The notes below the pieces were generated by a model. The model saw only the letters and a list, made by a program, of their open reading frames with translations, did no database searches and was not told the DNA's origin. Shown one piece after another: positions 1-8,297 of a stretch of DNA of 64,000 bases. The stretch is taken from NCBI RefSeq assembly GCF_030930995.1, contig NZ_CP133217.1:2532001-2596000 (forward strand), read 5' to 3'. How positions within the stretch are numbered: position 1 is the first letter of the stretch; the number at the start of each line of letters is the position of its first letter. The DNA is from Thiothrix subterranea (GTDB lineage: Bacteria; Pseudomonadota; Gammaproteobacteria; Thiotrichales; Thiotrichaceae). A program made the translations under genes and the position numbers.

Positions 1-1
1 T

Positions 2-1312
2 TTGATGAATCGCACCAGTTTTGAGCAGTATGTGGAACAACTGGCGCACGATACCTCCGCCCTGACACGTAGCCATGTATTAGCCAGTGTGGATTTGGAT
101 AATTTCAAAATTATCAATGATACCTGCGGGCATTTAGCCGGGGATGAATTGCTTAAGCAGGTTGCGCAAATCTTCCGGCGTTCGGTACGCATTTCCGATA
201 AAGTGGCACGTATTGGTGGGGATGAATTCGCTGTATTTTTAGAGGGTTGCGGCTTGGAAAAAGGCCGTAGCATTATGGAGTCTATCTTAACCGAATTGCG
301 TAATTTCCGCTTTAGTTGGGAGGGCAAGGTCTTTTCCATTGGTGCAAGTGTGGGCTTAATCGAATTTATGCCATCTTCCAATTTGCAGATTAAGCAGTTG
401 TTTTCTGATGCTGATAAGGCGTGTTACACCGCTAAAGCCTTGGGACGTAACCAAGTATTTGTTCACGAAGAAGAGAAGCGTGAACAAATGTCTAACCAAC
501 GGGTGCATGATTGGAGCAAGCTGTTAAAAGATGCGTTGCGCGAAGACCGCTTCATTCTGTTTGCGCAGCCGGTGATGCCGTTGCATTCCGAGCGTAATCA
601 AAGTTTTCGCCAATACGAAATTTTGTTGCGTCTGCCATTTCGCCAAGCCTTATTGAATCCGGGTAGCTTTTTGCCGGTTGCTGATCGTTTGGATTTAATG
701 ACCAGTATCGACCGTTGGATTATCCGTAAATCATTGGAAATGTTAGCAGGTTGCCGCAGTGATAACGCTCACGGTTCTCCCTGTATGGAAACGCGCTTGA
801 TGATCAATTTATCCGGTCAGTCGGTGCAAGATGCGCGTTTGTTTCCGTATGTGGAACAACAGATCAAACAGTTTGGAATTGACCCCGGTATGATTTGCTT
901 TGAAATTTCCGAATCTGTCGCTATCAGTAACTTTGTCCACGCCAAACGGGTGATGAACGCCTTGCACAGTTTGGGTTGCCATTTGGTGCTCGATGATTTC
1001 GGCAGCGGTTTCTCGTCACTCAGTTATTTACGCGAATTGCCACTCAGTTACCTGAAAATCGACGGTAATTTTGTCCACAATTTGGTATCCAGCCCCGTCG
1101 ATGCGGCGATGGTGAAAGCGGTGCACGAAGTGGGGCAGGTGATGAACTTATTAACCATTGCGGAACTGGTGGAAGATGGCGAAACCTTGGTGCGTTTGCG
1201 TCAAATCGGCGTCGACTTCGCGCAAGGCTATTACTGTGGACGCCCGATTCCCTTAGTGCAATTGCGTGAACGCATTCACAGTGAGCAAGCGCTCAACGCG
1301 AAAGCTGCCTGA
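2..1312 (+). CDS. GGDEF-EAL cyclic-di-GMP signalling protein (5' truncated)
   Basis: This is the C-terminal part of a diguanylate cyclase/phosphodiesterase; the true start lies before the window, so any sensor domain is not visible. The GGDEF domain (about residues 1-160) keeps an intact GGDEF motif near residue 72 within ARIGGDEFAVF and the metal-site DLDNFK. The EAL domain (about 180-430) has EIL in place of EAL, INLSGQ, EISES, DDFGSGFSSLSYL, LKIDGNF and AELVE where AEGVE is usual. The main acidic residues are therefore present, and hydrolysis of c-di-GMP is plausible but not certain. An RxxD inhibitory site was not clear to me. The following gene, fxsA, starts 77 bases downstream and is probably a separate unit. 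Confidence 0.9.
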   Translation: MMNRTSFEQYVEQLAHDTSALTRSHVLASVDLDNFKIINDTCGHLAGDELLKQVAQIFRRSVRISDKVARIGGDEFAVFLEGCGLEKGRSIMESILTELRNFRFSWEGKVFSIGASVGLIEFMPSSNLQIKQLFSDADKACYTAKALGRNQVFVHEEEKREQMSNQRVHDWSKLLKDALREDRFILFAQPVMPLHSERNQSFRQYEILLRLPFRQALLNPGSFLPVADRLDLMTSIDRWIIRKSLEMLAGCRSDNAHGSPCMETRLMINLSGQSVQDARLFPYVEQQIKQFGIDPGMICFEISESVAISNFVHAKRVMNALHSLGCHLVLDDFGSGFSSLSYLRELPLSYLKIDGNFVHNLVSSPVDAAMVKAVHEVGQVMNLLTIAELVEDGETLVRLRQIGVDFAQGYYCGRPIPLVQLRERIHSEQALNAKAA

Positions 1313-1389
1313 TTTGGTGGGGTTGCCTTGAAAATACCCTGTTCAGACCGATATAGTTGAAATTATTAGTTTGAATGGAATCTTGTGTC

Positions 1390-1863
1390 ATGCGTCGCTT
1401 CCCCGTGTTTTCTGTGCTGTTTTTGGTGATTCCATTCATTGAGCTGTGGTTGCTCATCAAAGTCGGCAGTGCGATTGGCGCATTGGCGACGATTCTACTG
1501 TTAATCCTCTCCGGCTTCTTGGGAATGTATTTATTGCGTCACCAAGGCTTAGCTACGCTGGCAAAATTCCAACGTGATATGCAGGCAGGGCAACGCCCAG
1601 CAAAGTCCTTGCTGGAAGGCATGATGATGTTGTTGGGTGGTTTGTTGTTCATTATCCCCGGCTTTTTCACCGATTTAGTCGGGTTAATCTTATTGTTGCC
1701 ACCCACGCGCTATCTACTGGTGAAATTCATGCTCAAGAACGGTGTGGTGTCAGTTGGTGGTGGCTATCAACACACGTCTGCACCCCGTTCTTCCGGCACT
1801 GACATTGAAGGCGAAGTCATTCGCCGCGTTGACGATACAAAAAATTCACTCGACCGCCCTTGA
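1390..1863 (+). CDS. fxsA: FxsA family inner-membrane protein
   Basis: Small membrane protein of the FxsA family (suppressor of F exclusion of phage T7 in E. coli). The N-terminal two thirds are very hydrophobic, with about four membrane segments (VFSVLFLVIPFIELWLLI, then IGALATILLLILSGFLG, then MMMLLGGLLFIIPGFFTDLVGLILLLPP). The FIIPGFFTDLVGLILLLPP block is the family hallmark. The hydrophilic tail after residue 115 is probably cytoplasmic. The start is set at the second ATG (1390), which begins MRRFPVF and has GGAA at about the right distance; an ATG five codons earlier has no visible ribosome site. As in E. coli it sits directly before groESL, and its stop codon overlaps the groES promoter. 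Confidence 0.88.
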   Translation: MRRFPVFSVLFLVIPFIELWLLIKVGSAIGALATILLLILSGFLGMYLLRHQGLATLAKFQRDMQAGQRPAKSLLEGMMMLLGGLLFIIPGFFTDLVGLILLLPPTRYLLVKFMLKNGVVSVGGGYQHTSAPRSSGTDIEGEVIRRVDDTKNSLDRP

Positions 1864-1913
1864 CTTTGCCCTAGTCATCCCTATTATTAGCACTCACTAG
1901 CCTTGAGTGCTAA
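1859..1913 (+). promoter_or_regulatory. groESL promoter with perfect CIRCE operator (HrcA site)
   Basis: The CIRCE inverted repeat TTAGCACTC-N9-GAGTGCTAA lies at 1887-1913 and matches the consensus at all 18 arm positions. It overlaps the end of a sigma-70-like promoter, TTGACT (1860-1865), 16 bases, TATTAT (1882-1887). The same bases also read as a heat-shock sigma-32-like promoter: CTTGACT (1859-1865), 13 bases, CCCTATTA (1879-1886). HrcA binding at CIRCE would block initiation. CIRCE is seen directly; the dual sigma factor use is inferred. The -35 region overlaps the fxsA stop codon. Confidence 0.93.
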
Positions 1914-1961
1914 CAACAACCCTAATGTCCTAATCCGATTGGTTTGAGGAGAATACTGACC

Positions 1962-2252
1962 ATGAATATCCGTCCATTGCATGACCGCGTTGTAGTACGC
2001 CGTATGGAAGAAGAGCGCAAAACTGCCAGCGGCATCATCATCCCTGACAATGCTACAGAAAAGCCTGATCGCGGCGAAGTCCTCGCGGTAGGCCCTGGCA
2101 AAGTAGGCGATGACAATGAGCGCGTTGCGCTGCAAGTTAAAGTCGGTGACAAAGTTCTGTTCGGTAAATACGCCGGTACAACAGTGAAAATCGACGGTGA
2201 TGAAGTTCTCATCATGCGTGAAGAAGACCTGCTGGCAATTATCGAAGGCTAA
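1962..2252 (+). CDS. groES: Co-chaperonin GroES
   Basis: 96-residue GroES/Cpn10, the normal size. It begins [14 protein letters not shown], has the mobile loop around [22 protein letters not shown], and ends [15 protein letters not shown], all typical. As a heptamer it caps the GroEL ring and allows ATP-driven folding in the cytoplasm. The ATG at 1962 has GAGGAG 11 bases upstream; an in-frame ATG 18 bases earlier lacks a ribosome site and would add six non-conserved residues. groEL follows 15 bases downstream, so the two are cotranscribed from the CIRCE-controlled promoter. Confidence 0.97.
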   Translation: MNIRPLHDRVVVRRMEEERKTASGIIIPDNATEKPDRGEVLAVGPGKVGDDNERVALQVKVGDKVLFGKYAGTTVKIDGDEVLIMREEDLLAIIEG

Positions 2253-2255
2253 TAA

Positions 2256-3908
<1,653 letters not shown>

Positions 3909-3940
3909 TCCTGCGGGAATATATTACCCCCATCCCCAAG

Positions 3941-3974
3941 AAGAAAGCCCCGCTAGTCGGGGTTTTCTTTTGTG
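3941..3974 (+). terminator. Rho-independent terminator after groEL
   Basis: The stem AAAGCCCCG / CGGGGTTTTCTTTT with loop CTAGT is followed by a T-rich run. It lies about 35 bases after the groEL stop and ends the groESL transcript. Confidence 0.85.
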
Positions 3975-3982
3975 GGTAAGGC

Positions 3983-4023
3983 TTGAATTCATGCTACAGG
4001 AAGTCTATATTTTTGGTATATAC
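3983..4023 (+). promoter_or_regulatory. Putative promoter and operator of the first vapBC pair
   Basis: TTGAAT (3983-3988), 17 bases, TATATT (4006-4011) resembles a sigma-70 promoter. The palindrome GTATATAC (4016-4023) lies just after it, where an AbrB-type antitoxin could bind for autorepression. Both are inferred from position and sequence only. Confidence 0.45.
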
Positions 4024-4043
4024 TTTTTGATGAGGGTCGCGTG

Positions 4044-4271
4044 ATGCAAACAGCAAAAATCTTTCAGAATGGGCGTTCGCAAGCCATTCGTTTACCCAAA
4101 GCTTTTCGGTTGTCAGGTACTGAAGTCAAAATTTCTCGTGATGGCAACCGCATTATCCTTGAACCACTGGAGCAATCTTGGGGCGATTGGCTGCTCGCTA
4201 TCGAACAGTTTTCAGACGATTTCATGGCGGAAGGACGTGACCAGCCTGTCGTGCAAGAGCGGGAGTGGTAA
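4044..4271 (+). CDS. vapB: VapB-type antitoxin (AbrB/MazE swapped-hairpin fold)
   Basis: 75-residue antitoxin. The N-terminal half, QTAKIFQNGRSQAIRLPKAFRL followed by VKISRDGNRIILEP, is the typical AbrB/MazE DNA-binding domain of VapB proteins. The C-terminal acidic part would bind and neutralise the toxin. The start is either ATG 4044 or the GTG immediately before it; GAGGG lies upstream. Its TAA overlaps the ATG of the next gene by one base, so the toxin is translationally coupled, as is usual for type II pairs. Confidence 0.85.
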   Translation: MQTAKIFQNGRSQAIRLPKAFRLSGTEVKISRDGNRIILEPLEQSWGDWLLAIEQFSDDFMAEGRDQPVVQEREW

Positions 4272-4669
4272 TGAAGTACCTGCTGGATACCAATATCTGT
4301 ATCTACCTGATCAAAGAAAAACCGCCAGAAGTGTTGGTGCGTTTTACGGCATTGAAACCGGCGCAAGTGTTCATTTCAGCCGTTACGGTGTTTGAATTGT
4401 ATTATGGCGTTGAAAATAGTCAGGCTCACAAATGCAACTTGACGGCATTGGAGAAATTCCTGCGCCCGATGACTGTCCTTGACTTTACCCCTGAAGATGC
4501 AAAACAAGCTGCACGGATTCGTGCTGACCTCAAACGCAAAGGTACACCCATAGGGGCTTATGATCTGCAAATTGCCGCGACAGCGTTAGCCAATGGCTTG
4601 ACGGTAGTGACCAATAATACTGATGAGTTTAAGCGGGTTGTCGGGTTGAGATTGGAGAATTGGGTTTAG
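4271..4669 (+). CDS. vapC: VapC-type PIN-domain toxin ribonuclease
   Basis: 132-residue PIN-domain protein, the usual VapC size. Acidic metal-site residues are visible: LLDTNICIYL near the start, the Glu in VTVFELYYGVE (about residue 42), the Asp in GAYDLQIAATALANG (about 98) and the Asp in VVTNNTDEFKRV (about 116). Free VapC cuts RNA, most often initiator tRNA or rRNA; the target here cannot be read. It is paired with and overlaps the VapB gene. The motif TNN..EF near the end matches the VapC4/5-like group. Confidence 0.87.
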   Translation: MKYLLDTNICIYLIKEKPPEVLVRFTALKPAQVFISAVTVFELYYGVENSQAHKCNLTALEKFLRPMTVLDFTPEDAKQAARIRADLKRKGTPIGAYDLQIAATALANGLTVVTNNTDEFKRVVGLRLENWV

Positions 4670-4724
4670 TGGATGGTGGGACTTTTGGTTGTTGAAACTG
4701 GTCAGTTGTCGGCTAACGTTTGAA

Positions 4725-5135
4725 TTAGTCTGCGGCATCATTTCGTTTGAATAAAACCTGCATTTCGATGGCAGGAGCGCGATAGCCGCACGCAACAAAG
4801 AAATGCTTGGCTTTGCCGAGGGGCTTGACGTAGACAGGGACACCCGCGAATTCATTTTCGACGGCGGATAGCAAAGCATGACCAATACCTTTCCTCTGCG
4901 CTAATGGGTGAACCACCAACTCACCAAGCATAGTGGAAAAAGCACGGTCGCTGAACGCGCTGACATAACCCCACAAAATACCACTCTCTGAACGAGCATG
5001 AGCGACGAAAGGATATGCAGTCAATGAACGCTGGACGAGCTCTTCAGAGTAATCAGAACCCCAGCCAATAGACTCCATGAGAGATGAATATTCCAACGCG
5101 GAGATATTTTTGTCGGTGAAGATGCAGTAGGTCAT
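4725..5135 (-). CDS. GNAT family N-acetyltransferase
   Basis: 136-residue acetyltransferase. The acetyl-CoA-binding motif is LGELVVHPLAQRKGIGHALLSAVE, with the QRKGIG loop that holds the pyrophosphate of CoA. The later part, VYVKPLGKAKHFFVACGYR, is the usual motif B region. The substrate is unknown. The start is set at MTYCIF (5135); an upstream in-frame ATG at 5189 would add 18 residues with no similarity to the fold. It is a single gene on the minus strand between a toxin-antitoxin pair and a tandem repeat. Confidence 0.75.
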   Translation of the reverse strand: MTYCIFTDKNISALEYSSLMESIGWGSDYSEELVQRSLTAYPFVAHARSESGILWGYVSAFSDRAFSTMLGELVVHPLAQRKGIGHALLSAVENEFAGVPVYVKPLGKAKHFFVACGYRAPAIEMQVLFKRNDAAD

Positions 5136-5263
5136 ATGGTACAAGCTGGACGAGTGTGGGCGACATAATATCGCTGTTAAAAACGACATCCTGTTCTATT
5201 GCCAGACTTGATGCCAATGATTTCAATGGATTGTAGCGTATCCTTCCGTTTAATACGACCTAA

Positions 5264-5313
5264 GCGGAAAGCGGAAAGCGGAAAGCGGAAAGCGGAAAGC
5301 GGAAAGCGGGAAA
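5264..5313. repeat. 7-bp tandem repeat (GCGGAAA)
   Basis: Six perfect head-to-tail copies of GCGGAAA run from 5264 to 5305, followed by a GCGGGAAA variant. The tract lies between the divergent GNAT and ATPase genes, about 90 bases before the ATPase start. Copy number in such tracts changes easily by replication slippage. A short ORF reading through it (KRKAESGKRKAESGKR) is not credible as a gene. Confidence 0.9.
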
Positions 5314-5401
5314 TGGCATGTTTAACCCGTGAATTTGGGGTTTTATTTTGTCTGCCAGAACTGCATACTTGGCTAATCAGGAATTGAGGTTGTGATTAGC
5401 C

Positions 5402-6562
5402 ATGATTAAGCGTAACGCTGCGGATTTGTTGAAGAAATTGGCTGTGGGTTTCCCCGTGGTGTCGATTACTGGGCCACGTCAGAGCGGTAAAACGACCTTG
5501 GCGCAGCATTGTTTTGCGGAAAAACCTTACGTTACGCTGGAAGACCCCGATACTCGCGATTATGCCTTGCACGATCCGCGTAGCTTTTTGGCGCAATTTC
5601 CTGATGGTGCGATTCTGGATGAAGTGCAACGTTGCCCCGATTTGTTTTCCTACCTGCAAGGCATTGTTGACCGTGATGGACGTATGGGCTTGTTTATCCT
5701 GACAGGTTCGCAGCAGTTCAGTTTGAAAGAGGGGATCAGCCAATCGTTGGCAGGACGGGTCGGCATGGTGCATTTATTGCCCTTGGCTCAGGATGAATTG
5801 CTGGCAGCGGGGGATTTGCCGACGACGTTGGATGAATTTCTCTACAAAGGTGCGTACCCGCCGATTTATACCCGCCCGGTGGAGGTGTTCCAATGGTATG
5901 CCAACTATGTCAGCACCTATCTGGAGCGGGATGTGCGGCAATTGATCAATGTGCAGGATTTGGCCTTGTTCCAGCGTTTTTTGCGGGTATGCGCCCATCA
6001 CGTTGGGCAATTGGTCAACCTAACGCAGATTGCGAATGATTGCGGCATTTCCCAGAAAACGGTGGAGGCGTGGCTGTCGGTGCTGGAAGCGAGTTATCTG
6101 GTGGTGCGCTTGCAGCCCTGGTATCGCAATTTCAACAAGCGTTTGGTGAAAACCCCCAAGCTGTATTTTTATGACACGGGTTTGGTGTGTTGGTTACTGG
6201 GCATCCGCGATGTCGAACAGGTGAAGTTTCATGCGATGCGCGGCGCATTGTTTGAAAATCTGGTGATCAGCGAATGCCATAAACACCTGTTTAATCAGGG
6301 CGAACACCCCGAAATTTGGTTCTGGCGTGACCGTAGCGGGCATGAAGTGGATATGGTGCTGGAACGTGGCGGGCAATTCCGCGCCGTCGAAGTCAAATCC
6401 GGTCAAACCCTGAGCCAAGACCAGTTCAAAGGCTTGCAGTTTTGGCAGGAATTGACGGGCAACGCAGGCAAAACCTTGTTGGTCTACGGCGGGGAACAAG
6501 CACAACAGCGAACAGTGGCACAGGTGATACCTTGGCGGAATCTGGCGGGATTGTGTGGCTAA
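5402..6562 (+). CDS. AAA ATPase with DUF4143 domain
   Basis: 386-residue protein of the widespread AAA_14/DUF4143 group. The Walker A is ITGPRQSGKTTLAQ (about residues 22-35) and the Walker B is GAILDEVQRCPDLF (about 69-82). Sensor-like LTGSQQF (about 100) is followed by a winged-helix region (ISQKTVEAWLSVLEASYLV) and a C-terminal nuclease-like fold containing EVDMVLERGGQFRAVEVKSGQ. The EVD/ExK pattern recalls PD-(D/E)XK enzymes. Cellular role is unknown; the family is often found singly near mobile or toxin-antitoxin genes. It stands alone here and ends next to a palindromic repeat. Confidence 0.85.
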   Translation: MIKRNAADLLKKLAVGFPVVSITGPRQSGKTTLAQHCFAEKPYVTLEDPDTRDYALHDPRSFLAQFPDGAILDEVQRCPDLFSYLQGIVDRDGRMGLFILTGSQQFSLKEGISQSLAGRVGMVHLLPLAQDELLAAGDLPTTLDEFLYKGAYPPIYTRPVEVFQWYANYVSTYLERDVRQLINVQDLALFQRFLRVCAHHVGQLVNLTQIANDCGISQKTVEAWLSVLEASYLVVRLQPWYRNFNKRLVKTPKLYFYDTGLVCWLLGIRDVEQVKFHAMRGALFENLVISECHKHLFNQGEHPEIWFWRDRSGHEVDMVLERGGQFRAVEVKSGQTLSQDQFKGLQFWQELTGNAGKTLLVYGGEQAQQRTVAQVIPWRNLAGLCG

Positions 6563-6563
6563 T

Positions 6564-6667
6564 TGTCTGAACTGGGATTTTTAGGATTGAAGGATGAGCA
6601 GGATGGAAGAGAAGACCCCCTCTTCATCCTATTAATCCTTAAATCTTGCAAATCCCAGTTCAAGACA
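6564..6667. repeat. Large imperfect palindromic intergenic repeat
   Basis: The ends TGTCTGAACTGGGATTT (plus strand, from 6564) and AATCCCAGTTCAAGACA (to 6667) are inverted copies. Inside them, TAGGATTGAAGGATGA faces TCATCCTATTAATCC. The roughly 104-bp unit could fold into a long hairpin. It starts one base after the ATPase stop and runs over the last codons of the convergent oxygenase gene. It resembles the dispersed hairpin repeats or small MITE-like units found in many copies in some genomes; copy number cannot be judged from this window. Confidence 0.75.
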
Positions 6668-7595
6668 TTTCCGGTAAACAAAGCTCCCATGTAGACAACA
6701 AGCGCGTAAACTTTTCCATCCCCGCCAGTTCGCCGCGCAAGATTTCCCAACGTACCAAATCAAACGAATCCCGATACAAGTACGCTACCCAGTCCGCCAG
6801 TCGCACCGCTGCATAAGTTTCTGCATTGTGCGTATCGCCGCCATCCAGCCCAGCACTGTACTGGTATCCACTCACAACCGTTGCCGCGTCATAGCCCCAA
6901 CGATGCAGAGCAATCGCCGCCGTACCTGCCCGATATGTCACCTCTTCAGGCAAACGTGCTTCAGCAGTAGCGGCAATCGGGTCGAGTGCAGCCGGTAATT
7001 CCGAGAAATGCAGGTTGGCAAACAAGGCTTGAATATGCGTTTCAAGCTCGGGCGTATTGGCGACATGCCAGAAATTGAAGACCACGGTTTGGCGCGGCTG
7101 GGTCACTTCGGTGACACCGTGATAAGACGCGGCGTGCAGCAAAAAGCCAAAAGCTTTGTTGTGTTCAGGGTTAACTTTGAACATGACTTCGCCTCCTGGT
7201 GTGGCAAATAACTCCAGTACCCCGCCATGTTCCGCTTGCCAGCCCTTATTGAGTTGCACCACCAATCGCGCTATTTCATAGCCCAATAAAGGGCGGTCGC
7301 TGTGTATACCAATAACGTGTCCGGGCAGCATCCGTTGCGCCGTGACCACGAAACGCTCCACGAGTGGCAAGCCCGTAATCTCACGCATTCGAGCGAGTAT
7401 GTCGGCATGAAACGTTGCCGGAATCTCCTCAGTAACATCGCGCAGTGAACAGCGGTAAAACGCGCCATCGCGATGTTGCCACCCACTGTCTTGCACAAAT
7501 AGCTGCTCAAGCGCCGCACACTGTTCTTCAGAAAAGGCAGCATCCACAGCAAAAAAAGGGAAGGGGTTTTGATGGTGGGTGGGTTGCAAGAGCAA
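6660..7595 (-). CDS. 2-oxoglutarate/Fe(II)-dependent oxygenase with extra C-terminal domain
   Basis: 311-residue protein. The first 180 residues form a prolyl-4-hydroxylase-like double-stranded beta-helix: the metal ligands are H98 and D100 in IGIHSDRPL and H159 in ASYHGVTEV, and R168 in PRQTVVFNFW would bind 2-oxoglutarate. The last 130 residues (ALHRWGYDAATVVSGYQYS to TRLLSTWELCLPEMS) are not a domain I recognise. The substrate is unknown. It starts 4 bases after the stop of the PP-loop ATPase gene, so the two are probably cotranslated. The stop lies inside a palindromic repeat, so the last two or three residues come from the repeat. Confidence 0.72.
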   Translation of the reverse strand: MLLQPTHHQNPFPFFAVDAAFSEEQCAALEQLFVQDSGWQHRDGAFYRCSLRDVTEEIPATFHADILARMREITGLPLVERFVVTAQRMLPGHVIGIHSDRPLLGYEIARLVVQLNKGWQAEHGGVLELFATPGGEVMFKVNPEHNKAFGFLLHAASYHGVTEVTQPRQTVVFNFWHVANTPELETHIQALFANLHFSELPAALDPIAATAEARLPEEVTYRAGTAAIALHRWGYDAATVVSGYQYSAGLDGGDTHNAETYAAVRLADWVAYLYRDSFDLVRWEILRGELAGMEKFTRLLSTWELCLPEMS

Positions 7596-7598
7596 CGG

Positions 7599-8297
7599 CT
7601 AAACTCCTGAACCTTGCAGAATAATATCGGCGTAGGCAAACCCATCCCGTTCAATAACCGCGCCAACACTCACCGGAATGGGTTTATTGAACATCGGGCC
7701 AGCCACAACTACGGTGTGAATTTCACCGTTTTCGCCGCAAGGGTGGCAGCCATCCGGGAAGCCTGCAATCACGTCTTTAGACCAGCGTTTGCCTGCCAAC
7801 TGTGCGGGAAGTTTATTCAGGTCAACGCTGCTAATGTGGGCGTGTAACCCCGCAGCCAGCATGGTTTCAACCAAATATCGGGTGCACATACCCCACAGTG
7901 GGAACAGCGGGCTGATGCCGCTGCCTTGTAATTGCCGTTCGCGGTATTGGCGAATTTCACTCACAAACAAATCGCCAAACGCCATGCATTCCACCCGATT
8001 GCTGGCAGCGCTCGCGATGTATGCCTGCATAATCGCATCGTATTGCTCATTGCTACATTCGTCGGGTAGCACGACCAATTCCAGTGGTAAACCGGCGGCA
8101 TCCGCTTGATGCTGCAACATTTCAATGCGGGTGTCGTGCATGGATGCGCGGTTGTGTTTCTGCTCAATCAAGGTAAACAACCCCACCAGTTCAATGCTGG
8201 GGTCTTGTTGCAGCAGATGCAGCGCCCAAGCGCTATCTTTACCGCTGCTCCAACTGAGCAGGGTTTTGCGTTTGGTAAGCCGTCTGCGTTTGAGCAT
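7599..8297 (-). CDS. PP-loop ATPase, Dph6-like (ATP_bind_4/DUF71)
   Basis: 232-residue adenine-nucleotide alpha-hydrolase of the diphthine-ammonia-ligase-like group. The PP-loop is TLLSWSSGKDSAWALH near the N terminus. The internal GMAFGDLF-type segment (ECMAFGDLFVSEIRQYRE) and PLWG.CTRYLVE are typical of the family, as is DGCHPCGENGEIHT at the C terminus. Bacteria do not make diphthamide, so the amidated or adenylated substrate is unknown. The start at 8297 overlaps the stop of the flavoprotein gene by one base (TGATG); an upstream ATG is less likely. The neighbouring oxygenase gene suggests a shared modification task, which is inference. Confidence 0.8.
   Translation of the reverse strand: MLKRRRLTKRKTLLSWSSGKDSAWALHLLQQDPSIELVGLFTLIEQKHNRASMHDTRIEMLQHQADAAGLPLELVVLPDECSNEQYDAIMQAYIASAASNRVECMAFGDLFVSEIRQYRERQLQGSGISPLFPLWGMCTRYLVETMLAAGLHAHISSVDLNKLPAQLAGKRWSKDVIAGFPDGCHPCGENGEIHTVVVAGPMFNKPIPVSVGAVIERDGFAYADIILQGSGV

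Noticed and set aside
5199-5387. A 62-codon frame running through the 7-bp repeat
   Set aside because: Its middle is just the translated repeat (KRKAESG), it has no ribosome site, and its ends do not look like protein.
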